Assembly: GCF_000783395.1 (NCBI RefSeq)
Contig: NZ_JSFK01000001.1
Coordinates: forward strand, 601,673-665,672
Reading direction: 5' to 3'
DNA from: Pseudomonas chlororaphis
GTDB taxonomy: Bacteria; Pseudomonadota; Gammaproteobacteria; Pseudomonadales; Pseudomonadaceae
DNA: 64,000 nt
The notes beneath the pieces were generated by a model that worked only from the letters and a program-made list of their open reading frames with translations, did no database searches and was not told where the DNA came from. Shown piece after piece: positions 8,348 through 17,434 of the stretch. The position numbers and the translations under genes are program-made. How positions within the stretch are numbered: position 1 is the stretch's first letter; every line of letters begins with the position of its first letter.

Positions 8348-8596
8348 GGTCGCTCTCCATCGATAAGTAAAAAGGTGGGACACCCTAACCCGTACTGTTA
8401 GTTGTTAAAACAAAAGTTATATTCTTTTTTGTTATATGTCGTTACAAGGTGTCTGGCTCAAGCCACGCTGAGCCTAGCAGTTGCCTGACATATTGAGACT
8501 CAGCTGTATCTGTGCGCGCTATAGGATTTTTCCTAAGCTGATGAGTGAGCCTTTCGAACAGCTTCATCTCCTGCCGATTCAACGAGAACCATCACC
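8348..8596. promoter_or_regulatory. divergent promoter region between nhaA and the PLP enzyme gene
   Basis: About 250 bases separate two divergent genes. An AT-rich core (GTTATATTCTTTTTTGTTATATG near 8416-8440) stands out and could hold the nhaA promoter. No operator can be named. Confidence 0.35.
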
Positions 8597-9691
8597 ATGA
8601 GCGACATCCGACAGTGGGCCCGCGAAGCGATCCGCATCATCGAAGCGGATTTTCAGCGCAGCGCCGACACCCACCTGATTCCTTTGCCGCTGCCGGGTTT
8701 TGCGGGCATCGAGTTGTATTTCAAGGACGAATCCAGCCATCCGACTGGCAGTCTCAAGCACCGCTTGGCCCGTTCGTTGTTTCTCTATGCGCTGTGTAAC
8801 GGCTGGTTGAAGCCCGGCGCGCCGGTGATCGAGGCGTCCAGCGGTTCGACGGCGATTTCCGAAGCGTATTTCGCGCGGATGCTCGGCCTGCCGTTTATTG
8901 CGGTGATGCCGGCGACCACGTCCAAAGAGAAGATCGCGCAGATCGCGTTCTACGGTGGCCAAAGTCATCTGGTGAAAGATCCCACGCAGATCTACGCCGA
9001 GTCCGAGCGTCTGGCCCGCGAGCATGGCGGCCACTTCATCGACCAGTTCACCTACGCCGAACGTGCCACTGACTGGCGTGCGAACAACAACATCGCCGAA
9101 TCGATTTTCCAGCAAATGCGTTACGAGAAGCACCCGGAACCGAGCTGGCTGATTTCCAGCCCCGGCACCGGCGGCACCACCGCGACCCTGGGTCGTTACG
9201 TGCGCTATCGCCAGCATTGCACCCGCGTGTTGTGCGCCGATGCCGAGCGTTCGGTGTTCTTCGATTACTACCAGACGGGCGATGCGAGTTTGCGCCTGGA
9301 CTGCGGTTCGCGCATTGAAGGCATTGGCCGACCGCGCGTTGAGGCGTCGTTCCTGCCGAAGGTGATCGATGCAATGGTCAAAGTGCCGGATGCCTTGTCG
9401 CTGGCGGCCATGCATTATCTGGCGCAGCGTCTGGGACGGCATGTTGGCGGGTCCAGTGGGACCAATCTGATCGGTGCCTTGATGGCGGCGCAGCAGATGA
9501 AAGCGGCGGGAGAGTCGGGGTCTATCGTGGCGATTCTGTGCGATGGCGGCGAGCGGTATGCCGACACCTATTACGATCAGGATTGGTTGAAGGCGCAGGG
9601 GTATGAATTGAGCGGGTTGATCGAAGCGGTCACGGCGAGTGCCGAGCGCGGTGAGCCGTTACCAACCTCAGTCCTGCGCGCCAACATCTGA
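8597..9691 (+). CDS. PLP-dependent cysteine synthase-family enzyme
   Basis: A fold type II PLP enzyme of 364 residues. The PLP-binding lysine is in PTGSLKHR (Lys54), followed by the [10 protein letters not shown] phosphate/substrate loop, a glycine-rich [13 protein letters not shown] loop and the C-terminal [15 protein letters not shown]. Relatives include cysteine synthases and L-cysteine desulfhydrases. The extended C-terminal part and the [14 protein letters not shown] variant fit the Pseudomonas cysteine synthase-like or desulfhydrase branch. Whether it makes or degrades cysteine cannot be told from sequence alone. It stands alone, divergent from nhaA. Confidence 0.82.
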   Translation: MSDIRQWAREAIRIIEADFQRSADTHLIPLPLPGFAGIELYFKDESSHPTGSLKHRLARSLFLYALCNGWLKPGAPVIEASSGSTAISEAYFARMLGLPFIAVMPATTSKEKIAQIAFYGGQSHLVKDPTQIYAESERLAREHGGHFIDQFTYAERATDWRANNNIAESIFQQMRYEKHPEPSWLISSPGTGGTTATLGRYVRYRQHCTRVLCADAERSVFFDYYQTGDASLRLDCGSRIEGIGRPRVEASFLPKVIDAMVKVPDALSLAAMHYLAQRLGRHVGGSSGTNLIGALMAAQQMKAAGESGSIVAILCDGGERYADTYYDQDWLKAQGYELSGLIEAVTASAERGEPLPTSVLRANI

Positions 9692-9708
9692 AGAAATACA
9701 CATAACAA

Positions 9709-9801
9709 TGTGGGAGCTGGCTTGCCAGCGATAGCAGAGGGTCAGTCAACATCTATGTTGAATCTGATTCCTTCATCGCTGGCAAGCCAGCTCCCACAGG
9801 G
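9709..9801. repeat. REP doublet (inverted pair, family A)
   Basis: TGTGGGAGCTGGCTTGCCAG is followed about 55 bases later by its inverse complement CTGGCAAGCCAGCTCCCACA. The pair forms a REPIN-like unit between the stops of two converging genes, where it may act as a bidirectional terminator. Confidence 0.9.
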
Positions 9802-9821
9802 TTTTGTGTCGGTTCAGATGA

Positions 9822-11435
9822 TTAGTCAGTCAGGCCGAGAATATCCCGTGCCACGGCTTCTGCGATGCGAATCCCGTCAACACCCGCCGACAGAATCCCG
9901 CCCGCATAACCCGCGCCTTCACCGGCCGGGAACAAGCCCTTCACGTTCATGCTCTGCAGCGCTTCGTTACGAGTGATGCGCAGCGGTGACGAAGTACGCG
10001 TCTCGATCCCGGTCAACACTGCATCGTGCAGCGAGTAACCACGAATCTGCTTCTCGAACGCTGGCAACGCTTCGCGGATTGCCTCGATGGCAAAATCCGG
10101 CAAGGCCAGGGCCAGATCGCCCAGCGCCACACCCGGTTTGTACGACGGCTCGACTTCACCTAGTTCGGTCGATGGAATGTCGTTGATAAAGTCGCCAACC
10201 AGTTGCGCCGGCGCTTTGTAATCGCTGCCACCCAGAATGAACGCGTGGGATTCCAGGCGTTCCTGCAACTCGATCCCTGCCAGCGGGCCACCCGGATAAT
10301 CGACTTCCGGGGTAATACCGACAACGATGCCGGAGTTGGCGTTGCGCTCGTTACGCGAGTACTGGCTCATGCCGTTGGTGACCACGCGGTTCGGCTCGGA
10401 CGTCGCCGCGACCACGGTGCCGCCCGGGCACATGCAGAAGCTGTAGACCGAACGGCCGTTCTTGGCGTGGTGCACCAGTTTGTAGTCGGCAGCGCCGAGT
10501 TTCGGGTGCCCGGCGTATTTGCCCAGACGTGCACGGTCGATCAGCGATTGCGGGTGTTCGATGCGGAAACCCACCGAAAACGGCTTGGCTTCCATGAACA
10601 CGCCACGGCTGTGGAGCATGCGGAAGGTGTCGCGGGCACTGTGGCCTAGGGCCAGAACCACGTGTTTCGAATGCAGGGTTTCGCCGCTGGCCAGTTGTAC
10701 GCCGACCAATTGGCCGTCCTCGATCAGCACGTCGCTGACGCGTTCCTGGAAGCGCACTTCGCCGCCCAGTTCGCGGATCTGCTCGCGCATGTTTTCCACC
10801 ATGCCGGTCAGACGGAATGTACCGATGTGCGGCTTGCTGACGTAGAGGATTTCTTCCGGCGCGCCGGCCTTGACGAACTCGTGCAGGACTTTGCGACCGA
10901 GGAATTTCGGGTCCTTGATCTGGCTGTACAGCTTGCCGTCGGAGAATGTGCCTGCGCCGCCTTCGCCGAACTGCACGTTGGACTCGGGGTTGAGCACGCT
11001 TTTACGCCACAGGCCCCAGGTGTCTTTGGTGCGCTGACGGACTTCGGTGCCGCGTTCGAGGACGATCGGCTTGAAGCCCATTTGCGCCAGCAGCAGGCCG
11101 GCGAAGATTCCGCACGGGCCGAAACCGACGACGATCGGACGCTGGCTCAGGTCGCTTGGCGCCTGGCCGACGAACTTGTAGCTGACATCCGGCGCCACGT
11201 TGACGTTACGGTCGTCGGCGAACTTGCCCAGCACCTTGGCCTCGTCGCGCACTTCGAGGTCGATGGTATAGATGAAGCACAGTTCGGAGGACTTTTTGCG
11301 CGCATCGTAGCTGCGCTTGAACAAGGTGAAATCGAGCAGGTCATCGCTGGCGATGCCCAGACGTTGCACGATGGCAACGCGCAGGTCTTCTTCGGGATGG
11401 TCGATTGGCAGCTTGAGTTCAGTGATTCGTAACAT
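9822..11435 (-). CDS. NAD(P)/FAD-dependent oxidoreductase (uncharacterised dehydrogenase family)
   Basis: A 537-residue flavoprotein of the family often annotated as 'uncharacterised FAD-dependent dehydrogenase'. An N-terminal ~100-residue domain (MLRITELKLPIDHPEEDLR...KRSYDARKKS) precedes the dinucleotide-binding GFGPCGIFAGLLLAQMG. FGEGGAGTFSDGKL, ALGHSARDTFRML and a C-terminal PAGEGAGYAGGILSAGVDGIRIAE FAD motif follow. No substrate is known. The ATG at 11435 is chosen over the longer frame because it gives the conserved MLRITEL start. Confidence 0.85.
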   Translation of the reverse strand: MLRITELKLPIDHPEEDLRVAIVQRLGIASDDLLDFTLFKRSYDARKKSSELCFIYTIDLEVRDEAKVLGKFADDRNVNVAPDVSYKFVGQAPSDLSQRPIVVGFGPCGIFAGLLLAQMGFKPIVLERGTEVRQRTKDTWGLWRKSVLNPESNVQFGEGGAGTFSDGKLYSQIKDPKFLGRKVLHEFVKAGAPEEILYVSKPHIGTFRLTGMVENMREQIRELGGEVRFQERVSDVLIEDGQLVGVQLASGETLHSKHVVLALGHSARDTFRMLHSRGVFMEAKPFSVGFRIEHPQSLIDRARLGKYAGHPKLGAADYKLVHHAKNGRSVYSFCMCPGGTVVAATSEPNRVVTNGMSQYSRNERNANSGIVVGITPEVDYPGGPLAGIELQERLESHAFILGGSDYKAPAQLVGDFINDIPSTELGEVEPSYKPGVALGDLALALPDFAIEAIREALPAFEKQIRGYSLHDAVLTGIETRTSSPLRITRNEALQSMNVKGLFPAGEGAGYAGGILSAGVDGIRIAEAVARDILGLTD

Positions 11436-11532
11436 GGCGAGGATCCGGGTTCGCGGGGCGCACAACTGCGCCAGGGCGTTTGAAGGCCGCGATTATAAGC
11501 CGCAAAGGCCGGATCCGGTGAGGCTAAAACGC

Positions 11533-12186
11533 TCAGTCGTTGCGCGATCCGCCGAAATACCCGCAACCGCGCTGCACCTGGCCGTCGATGCGCAACTCGG
11601 CGCTCATGTGCTGCACGCTGCCGGTGCTGCTGTCGACGCAGCGTTGCGGCGCGACCCACAATTCGATGCGCTGATTGTTGGCTTCGCTGCTCAGGTTGAA
11701 GCGGCCGTCGCCCAATTGATCTTCAATATACGGCACGGCAAGTGGCGGCTGACCTTCGCGGTCGATGACCATGCCTTTGCCGCTGACTTTGACATTCCAC
11801 TCCGGGCCATGGCCGGCGGCGCGCAGGATCAGCAGTTTGAAATTCGGATCATCGCAGGCGGTGCCGGAGCGTTCGACGCGATATAGCTGCATCAGGTCGA
11901 GTCGATCACCGGCGACTTTGCCGCGAACGTCGGCAAACAGTTTGCCTTGCTCGTCGGCGAGGGTAGCAGCCTCTTGCAGAATACTGGTGCCACCGATGTC
12001 ATTGACCACCAGCTGACGCTGATCCTGACATGGCTGAAACACCAGTTTGCCGTCAGCAGCGGTCAGTTGCCCCTGCATCCGTGTCTGCCCGACGTGCGAG
12101 GCACTTTCTCGCTGACCATCGAACAACTGGCAAGCGGCAAACAACGGCAGCAGGGCAACAAGGACTAACGAACGGGCAACACGCAT
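11533..12186 (-). CDS. predicted lipoprotein (COG3650-like)
   Basis: A 217-residue exported protein with a lipobox ending LLPLFAAC at about residue 19 and a mature part rich in beta structure. Cysteine pairs (FQPCQDQ, TACDDP, RCVDS, GCGYFGG) are consistent with disulfides. It resembles the COG3650/META-like envelope proteins of Pseudomonas. Function unknown. MRVARSLVLVALL at 12186 gives a clean signal peptide, so this start is chosen over 12204. Confidence 0.7.
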   Translation of the reverse strand: MRVARSLVLVALLPLFAACQLFDGQRESASHVGQTRMQGQLTAADGKLVFQPCQDQRQLVVNDIGGTSILQEAATLADEQGKLFADVRGKVAGDRLDLMQLYRVERSGTACDDPNFKLLILRAAGHGPEWNVKVSGKGMVIDREGQPPLAVPYIEDQLGDGRFNLSSEANNQRIELWVAPQRCVDSSTGSVQHMSAELRIDGQVQRGCGYFGGSRND

Positions 12187-12325
12187 CTTCGGCTCTCCAG
12201 ACAAGTGCCGCCACGTTACTGAGGCTGGCTGTCGATCACAAGTTTTGTCTGGCCACTATTGAGTCGGGTTTAGGGGCACCGCATAGTCTCGCGCTTGTCT
12301 TGTTGGATAGATCAAGGAGCACTTC

Positions 12326-12673
12326 ATGCAATGGAAGGTCGCGATATTGCTATTGGTTACGGTCTGCGCTGGTACCAGCCACGCCGCTGATCTGGATTTT
12401 TCCTCAGCGGCTGATTTCACCAGGATGGAAATTCTGCTCAAGGATGATCAGGGTGCCCATCCGGACCTTGTTCAGCTCTCCGTTACCCTTGCTCCCGAAG
12501 CGGCCGCGCGGGCCAAGACCACAAGTCGTGAAGCGCTGGGCCAGCCATTGAACCTGTCAATCAATGGCCAGCACGTTTCAACAACGACAGTGCATTCGGA
12601 GCTCGGTGAGTTGCTCAGGATCGTGATGCCGCGCCATGTTGCCAAAAGCCTCCTACCGACCTTGATCGAGTAA
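12326..12673 (+). CDS. small exported protein with a SecD head-like segment
   Basis: A 115-residue protein with a clear signal peptide (cleavage after ...GTSHA, about residue 20). The mature part (VQLSVTLAPEAAARAKTTSR, GQPLNLSINGQHVSTTTV) resembles the P1-head repeat of SecD/SecDF periplasmic domains, where a similar pattern precedes a NGKVISAP-like strand. It is not a translocase, because there are no further membrane segments. The resemblance is an inference by eye; the role is unknown. Confidence 0.7.
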   Translation: MQWKVAILLLVTVCAGTSHAADLDFSSAADFTRMEILLKDDQGAHPDLVQLSVTLAPEAAARAKTTSREALGQPLNLSINGQHVSTTTVHSELGELLRIVMPRHVAKSLLPTLIE

Positions 12674-12680
12674 ATGCAGC

Positions 12681-13280
12681 TCAGCCAACATGAAACGTCT
12701 GACCGGTTTGCAGGCCTTCAACACTTTTCGCGTAGGCCAATGCCACATCCGCCGCAGGAACCGGCTTGTAGCCACGGAAATACGGGGCGTAGCTACCCAT
12801 GGCTTCGAGCAGTACGGTCGGGCTGATCGAGTTCACTCGCAGGCCGCGCGGCAATTCGATGGCGGCCGCGCGGACGAAGCTGTCGAGGGCGCCGTTGACC
12901 AGCGCTGCCGAGGCGCCGCTGCGGATCGGATCGTGGCTGAGTACGCCGGTGGTAAAAGTGAATGACGCGCCGTCATTGGCGAATTCGCGACCGATCAGCA
13001 GTAGATTGACCTGGCCCATCAGTTTGTCTTTGAGGCCGAGGGCGAAGCTGTCTTCATTCATCTCACCCAGCGGGGCGAAAGTCACGTTGCCCGCCGCGCA
13101 CACCAGTGCATCGAACTTGCCGGTCTGTTCAAACAACTTGCGGATCGATGCGCTGTCACTGATATCGACATTGAGATCGCCGCTGTTGCGACCGATACGA
13201 ATGACGTCGTGGCGTTGCGAGAGTTCTTTGTCCACCGCCGAACCAATGGTGCCGCCAGCGCCTATCAACAGAATCTTCAT
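12681..13280 (-). CDS. SDR-fold protein lacking the catalytic Tyr-x-x-x-Lys
   Basis: A 199-residue Rossmann-fold short-chain dehydrogenase relative. The nucleotide-binding glycine motif GAGGTIGSAV is at residues 7-16, and LVCAAGNVTF matches the NNAG region. Where classical SDRs have Tyr-x-x-x-Lys, this protein reads GASAALVNGALDSF, so both catalytic residues are absent, as in the Lin1944-like SDR subgroup of unknown function. It is divergent from an adjacent LysR gene, which probably controls it. The ATG at 13280 is chosen because it starts MKILLIGAGG. Confidence 0.85.
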   Translation of the reverse strand: MKILLIGAGGTIGSAVDKELSQRHDVIRIGRNSGDLNVDISDSASIRKLFEQTGKFDALVCAAGNVTFAPLGEMNEDSFALGLKDKLMGQVNLLLIGREFANDGASFTFTTGVLSHDPIRSGASAALVNGALDSFVRAAAIELPRGLRVNSISPTVLLEAMGSYAPYFRGYKPVPAADVALAYAKSVEGLQTGQTFHVG

Positions 13281-13393
13281 CGAGCTGTACCTCAAGTGAT
13301 TGAACGAGGTTTCAGTCTAGAGTGGTTTTTTCTGCGGATAAGCGCACTAATAGGCAACCTTTGGTTTTCAAATGGAAACAATCCGTGAGCGAA
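13281..13393. promoter_or_regulatory. divergent LysR/SDR promoter region
   Basis: About 110 bases lie between an SDR gene and a LysR-type regulator on opposite strands, the classic place for a LysR operator. No T-N11-A box could be assigned with confidence. Confidence 0.4.
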
Positions 13394-14299
13394 ATGGATG
13401 ATCTGGCGGCGTTCGCGGTGTTGATCGAGGCGGGCAGTTTCACCCTGGCGGCGCAGCAGTTGGGCTGCAGCAAGGGGCAATTGTCCAAGCGCATCAGCCA
13501 GCTCGAAGCACAGTTTTCCGTCGTCTTGCTGCAACGCACCACCCGGCGCTTGAGCCTGACCGCGGCGGGCGCGGCATTGTTGCCGCAAGCGCAGGCGCTT
13601 GTAGTCCAGGTCGAAAAAGCGCGTCAGGCATTGGCGCGATTGAAGGACGACATGGCCGGTCCGGTACGCATGACGGTGCCGGTTTCACTGGGGGAAACCT
13701 TCTTTGACGGTCTGCTGTTGGAGTTCTCGCATCAATACCCCGAGGTGCAGATCGAGCTGGAGCTGAACAACAGTTACCGCGATCTGTCACGGGACGGCTT
13801 TGATCTGGCGATCCGCAGCGAGGTGGCCAATGACGAACGACTGGTGGCCAAACCGCTGCTGGCCTGGCAGGAAATGACCTGCGCCAGCCCGGCGTATCTC
13901 GAGCGTTTCGGTGAGCCGCTGACGCCACAGTCACTGGCCGAACATCGTTGTTTGCTCAACAGCCACTACAGCGGACGTGAGGAATGGCTGTATCACCAGC
14001 AGCATGAATTGTTACGGGTGCGAGTATCAGGACCGTTTGCCAGCAACCATTACAACTTGCTGAAGAAAGCCGCGCTTAGCGGCGCCGGGATTGCGAGGTT
14101 GCCTTCCTACTTGCTGCAGGCGGAACTGGCTGACGGCCGATTGCGCTGGCTCCTGCGCGATTTTCAGACCCGGCGCATGCCGATGTACCTGGTGCATCCG
14201 TATCAGGGCGGACTGCCGAAACGCACGCAGGTACTCGCTGACTATCTGATCGGCTGGTTCAAGCGCAGCGGCGAGGCGCTGGATCGACTTCAGCGCTGA
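13394..14299 (+). CDS. LysR-family transcriptional regulator
   Basis: A 301-residue LysR regulator starting MDDLAAFAVLIEAGSFTLAA with the winged-helix DNA-binding domain over residues 1-60 (GSFTLAAQQLGCSKGQLSKRISQLE). The effector-binding domain (PVRMTVPVSLGE onward) resembles regulators that act on neighbouring oxidoreductases. GTG at 13385 is also possible. The upstream in-frame extension to 13322 has no coding look. It is probably the regulator of the divergent SDR gene. Confidence 0.88.
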   Translation: MDDLAAFAVLIEAGSFTLAAQQLGCSKGQLSKRISQLEAQFSVVLLQRTTRRLSLTAAGAALLPQAQALVVQVEKARQALARLKDDMAGPVRMTVPVSLGETFFDGLLLEFSHQYPEVQIELELNNSYRDLSRDGFDLAIRSEVANDERLVAKPLLAWQEMTCASPAYLERFGEPLTPQSLAEHRCLLNSHYSGREEWLYHQQHELLRVRVSGPFASNHYNLLKKAALSGAGIARLPSYLLQAELADGRLRWLLRDFQTRRMPMYLVHPYQGGLPKRTQVLADYLIGWFKRSGEALDRLQR

Positions 14300-14319
14300 T
14301 CATATGAACATAAACCCCA

Positions 14320-14406
14320 TGTAGGAGCTGCCGAAGGCTGCGATCTTTTGATTTTGTTTTTTTCAAAGCAAGATCAAAAGATCGCAGCCTTCGGCAGCTC
14401 CTACAG
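14320..14406. repeat. REP doublet (family B)
   Basis: GTAGGAGCTGCCGAAGGCTG followed by its inverted copy (CAGCCTTCGGCAGCTCCTAC) forms a long hairpin with a T-rich loop between two converging genes. The same family recurs at 1-24, 31751-31786, 34864-34957 and 51774-51856. Confidence 0.9.
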
Positions 14407-14414
14407 GTCGGCGT

Positions 14415-14891
14415 TCAGTTGGCGAAACGGCGGGCGATCAGATGATCAATCGATAACTTGCCCGGCCCTGTCGCCGTCAAGTACAGCAACACCGCCGCCC
14501 AGGTACCGTGAGTCGGATAGGCATCTGGGTAGACAAAAAGCTGAATGGTCAGGGTCATGCCCAATAATGCCAGCGCCGAAAACCGCGTAGCGAAGCCAAT
14601 CAGAATCAGCAGCGGAAAGAAATGCTCGGCGAACGCCGCCATGTGCGCGGCAATCTCTGGCGACAGCAGTGGCACGTGGTATTCACTCTTGAACAACGGA
14701 ATGGTGGAGTCGGCCAGTCGTGGCCAGCCGAGTTGAAAGCTGCCGTCGATCAGGTCAATGGCCAGACCTTCAACCTTGGTCTGCCCTGATTTCCAGAACA
14801 CCGCGGCAATCGAGAAACGCGCAATGAACGCGATCAGGCTGTGAGGGATTTTTTCCAGCAGCGCAATGGCGCGGGTGATGAGGCGGCTCAT
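14415..14891 (-). CDS. DoxX-family membrane protein of the bufferin operon
   Basis: A 158-residue protein with four hydrophobic segments, starting [42 protein letters not shown], a typical DoxX-family opening. It is the last gene of the operon, and its ATG overlaps the stop of the upstream bufC-like gene by four bases. DoxX proteins commonly close bufferin (DUF2282/MNIO) operons. They may supply redox equivalents or help the modification at the membrane, but this has not been shown for this copy. Confidence 0.87.
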   Translation of the reverse strand: MSRLITRAIALLEKIPHSLIAFIARFSIAAVFWKSGQTKVEGLAIDLIDGSFQLGWPRLADSTIPLFKSEYHVPLLSPEIAAHMAAFAEHFFPLLILIGFATRFSALALLGMTLTIQLFVYPDAYPTHGTWAAVLLYLTATGPGKLSIDHLIARRFAN

Positions 14892-15646
14892 GGCGATTCC
14901 TTGTTGTTCATTTGGGTAATGGCGTTGCGCGCGATCAGTAAGCCGAGGGTTTGCGCGAGGTCGAATTCAGGGCTGTGTTCAGCCGCTGCCAGGAGAGGCT
15001 GTCCATCGATCAGATTGCGGATAAACACGCTGGCGCCGGGTTCGAGGGCGAACACTTCGACGTCCAGGCCGTTGCGCAAAACCAGAGCGTGTTGCCTTTG
15101 GTTGACGTCGATCCCCTCCAGCGTCGAGTCGTGTTGATGTGCGCCCCAGATCGCGACTACGGCATAGGCTGAGTCGAGCAGGTGAAGGGAGGGATGAAGG
15201 TTGAGGCGCAGCTCACTCAGCGTTTGCACATCAGCCAGTGCTGCCGTGATCTGTTCCGCGCGCACGGGCCGGGCGTCGGCCGCGTGATAGGCGAGGGTGC
15301 GCAGGTGCTCAAGGCGCGCCACGTCTGCCAGATAAGGCACGCTGCCGGCCGGTTCAAACGCTGCAATGAAGTCCGCAAATGCCTCGCCGTAGCGATTCAT
15401 CAACGGACTCTGTGGCGGCTGCTGCTGGACGAAAATAGCCGCCATAGCGCGGAAGAATTCATCGCCGACCAATTGCGCAACCACCGGGTAACTGTCGCTC
15501 AACGCATTGATCAGCGAACTCTGTACGTTGTTGCGATACACCGCGAAACGGCTCGCCGGATCAGCACGGTTGGCGCTGTACAGGCCTTCGGGGCAGGGCA
15601 GTCGCGTGTCGATGAGCGCGGCAGCGAAAGCGCGTTGAGTGCTCAT
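14888..15646 (-). CDS. bufC: BufC/HvfC-like partner protein (DUF2063)
   Basis: A 252-residue protein of the DUF2063/HvfC N-terminal family ([59 protein letters not shown]), sometimes annotated 'DNA-binding'. In bufferin and methanobactin-like systems such partners bind the precursor leader or precursor and present it to the MNIO enzyme. The gene overlaps bufB by four bases upstream and the DoxX gene by four bases downstream, so the three are translationally coupled. The partner role comes from family knowledge. Confidence 0.88.
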   Translation of the reverse strand: MSTQRAFAAALIDTRLPCPEGLYSANRADPASRFAVYRNNVQSSLINALSDSYPVVAQLVGDEFFRAMAAIFVQQQPPQSPLMNRYGEAFADFIAAFEPAGSVPYLADVARLEHLRTLAYHAADARPVRAEQITAALADVQTLSELRLNLHPSLHLLDSAYAVVAIWGAHQHDSTLEGIDVNQRQHALVLRNGLDVEVFALEPGASVFIRNLIDGQPLLAAAEHSPEFDLAQTLGLLIARNAITQMNNKESP

Positions 15647-16539
15647 GTGCGTGCTCCTGCATCCAGCAAAAGTGCATTAGCTTGCTGAGCTTCCGCCAAT
15701 AGCACCGCAAACGCCGGCACTTGATTGTCGCGCTCGATCAACGTCGCCACCGGGCCGACGCGTTGCAGCACTTGCCGGTACAAATCCCAGACGGCTTGAT
15801 CGATCGGCGCGCCGTGATCGTCGATCAGCAAACGATCGCCAAGGCTGTCGCAATCTTCGGCAAACCCGGCCAGATGAATTTCACCCACCGTGTGTAATGG
15901 CAGCGCATCGAGATACGCCAGTGGATCACGCTGATGGTTCACGCAAGAAACGTAGACATTGTTGACGTCCAGCAGCAGGCCACAGCCGCTGCGGCGGATG
16001 ACCTCGGCGATGAAATCTGCCTCATCGAGGGTTGAGCGTTGAAACGCCAGATAGGTTGCCGGATTCTCCAGCAACATGGGACGTTTGAGCGTGTTTTGCA
16101 CCTGATCGATATGCTCACAGACGCGGTTCAGCGTCGGCGTGTCATAGGCCAGCGGCAGCAGATCATTGAGAAACACCGGGCCATGGCTCGACCAGGCCAG
16201 GTGTTCGGAAAAGGCTTGCGGTTGATAGCGCCGAATGAGCTCGGCAAGGCGCTGAAGATGTTGTTTATCCAGCGGCCCTTCAGCACCGATAGACAAGCCG
16301 ACACCGTGCAGCGACAGCGGATACTGCTCGCGGATCAAACCGAGAAAATGATGAAACGGACCGCCGTCGACCATGTAGTTTTCAGCGTGGACTTCGAAGA
16401 AACCGATGTCCGGTGATGAACCGAGCACTTCACGAAAGTGCCCGGTCTTGAGGCCCAGCCCGGCACGGGACGGGAGCCCGGTGCGGGCTGCCTGAGTGCG
16501 GGATTGGGCATGGTCATTGATAGTGAGCATGATCGTCAC
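15643..16539 (-). CDS. bufB: MNIO-family (DUF692) multinuclear iron oxidase, BufB-like
   Basis: A 298-residue TIM-barrel DUF692 enzyme. MNIO enzymes use a di- or tri-iron centre to modify cysteines of ribosomal peptides, and in bufferins they turn Cys into 5-thiooxazoles. Conserved metal-ligand segments are visible in order: [62 protein letters not shown] and LIERDNQVP. It follows bufA1 by 16 bases and overlaps bufC by four. The expected substrate is the small Cys-containing protein encoded just upstream. Confidence 0.93.
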   Translation of the reverse strand: MTIMLTINDHAQSRTQAARTGLPSRAGLGLKTGHFREVLGSSPDIGFFEVHAENYMVDGGPFHHFLGLIREQYPLSLHGVGLSIGAEGPLDKQHLQRLAELIRRYQPQAFSEHLAWSSHGPVFLNDLLPLAYDTPTLNRVCEHIDQVQNTLKRPMLLENPATYLAFQRSTLDEADFIAEVIRRSGCGLLLDVNNVYVSCVNHQRDPLAYLDALPLHTVGEIHLAGFAEDCDSLGDRLLIDDHGAPIDQAVWDLYRQVLQRVGPVATLIERDNQVPAFAVLLAEAQQANALLLDAGART

Positions 16540-16555
16540 TCAGGCAGGCCAACGA

Positions 16556-16861
16556 TCAGGACTTGGCTTTGAAGGCTTCCAACTGACCGAAACCGGTCGG
16601 CGAGGTTTTGCTTTCAGTGGTGGCGCAGGTGCCTTTCGGAACGAGTTTCCAGGCGTTGGCCTGGTAGTCCATTTTCGCTGTGCCGGCACAGGTGGTGCCT
16701 GCGCCTGCTGCGCAATCGTTGTGACCTTTCATGGCCACGCCGAAGCATTTTTCCATGTCGGCGTCTGCAGCATGGGCGGTCGATACAGCGGCCATGCTCA
16801 GGGCAGAACCGAGGGCCAGAACCAGGGCGGTGGCGGACAGGGTGCGGGTGGTAGCAGTCAT
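16556..16861 (-). CDS. bufA1: bufferin precursor (DUF2282, BufA1-like periplasmic metallophore)
   Basis: A 101-residue DUF2282 protein with a cleavable signal peptide (...STAHA before residue 32) and a small mature domain with four cysteines (residues 39, 50, 58, 79). The first sits in the [18 protein letters not shown] stretch typical of the family. Bufferins are RiPPs whose cysteines are modified by MNIO enzymes and which bind copper in the periplasm, giving metal tolerance. It is the first gene of the operon, directly upstream of the MNIO gene. Modification and copper binding are inferred from the family; no ECF sigma gene is adjacent. Confidence 0.9.
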   Translation of the reverse strand: MTATTRTLSATALVLALGSALSMAAVSTAHAADADMEKCFGVAMKGHNDCAAGAGTTCAGTAKMDYQANAWKLVPKGTCATTESKTSPTGFGQLEAFKAKS

Positions 16862-17129
16862 GGTGTTTCTCCAGTCTTGGTCAGGGTTTGCACAAACGCG
16901 ATTGCGCTTGCTTGTCCCTCTAGAGAAAGCTCATGGCGATGCGTTACAGCAACGCTCAAATCTTTTTCAAAAGAACACACGCACATCGACGGTGGGAGCA
17001 GAGATAACCCAAGAGTATTGAATAATGGTTATCGTGAATGGTTATTAAAAACTGTCATTTCTGACAGTTGGCGGGGTTTTTCAACTGAGTATATTGGGCT
17101 TGTGGCGGTACACATCAGGGAGAAAGACC
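16862..17129. promoter_or_regulatory. divergent promoter region, bufferin operon / ACP cassette
   Basis: About 270 bases lie between bufA1 (leftward) and the small ORF of the ACP cassette (rightward). An AAGGAGA-like ribosome binding site is absent for bufA1, but GGAGAAACACC precedes its ATG. The region also holds a perfect inverted repeat listed separately. No copper-responsive operator could be named. Confidence 0.45.
17050..17069. promoter_or_regulatory. 20-bp inverted repeat, probable operator of the ACP cassette
   Basis: AACTGTCA-TTTC-TGACAGTT has perfect 8-base arms and sits about 60 bases before the ATG of the first ACP-cassette gene, where a repressor or activator dimer would bind. 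The cognate regulator is not in the window. Confidence 0.6.
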
Positions 17130-17381
17130 ATGAATTTGTCCGAATTGAAAAAGCTCGTGCAAGCCAGGATCGACGAGAAGGCCAATATCATCCTGGATGA
17201 AAAGGTTGTTAATGACGGCGCGGCATTTGGTGAACTGCAGATCTATTTTTGCCTGCGTCGCATTCTGAATAAAAAAGCCACTCTTGAAGATTTTGGTGTC
17301 TTGCATGCGGTGAGTGATTTGCTGCAGGCGACGGGCGTTATTTCTGCGAATCAGACGCTGGGATCAAAAGTCATCCCCTAA
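17130..17381 (+). CDS. unrecognised 83-residue protein, first gene of the ACP cassette
   Basis: A small, mostly helical soluble protein beginning [20 protein letters not shown], with one cysteine in [12 protein letters not shown] at 17130 has AGGGAG seven bases upstream; the longer frame from 17094 lacks a good site. It lies 53 bases before an acyl carrier protein gene on the same strand and shares its AT-rich composition, unlike the flanking genes. No phosphopantetheine site is present and no family is recognised. A partner or modifier of the ACP is possible from context only. Confidence 0.75.
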   Translation: MNLSELKKLVQARIDEKANIILDEKVVNDGAAFGELQIYFCLRRILNKKATLEDFGVLHAVSDLLQATGVISANQTLGSKVIP

Positions 17382-17434
17382 TGCGGGCATTCCCTCGCGG
17401 CAGGAACACTCAATTGAACAGAGAGGTGTTGGAA

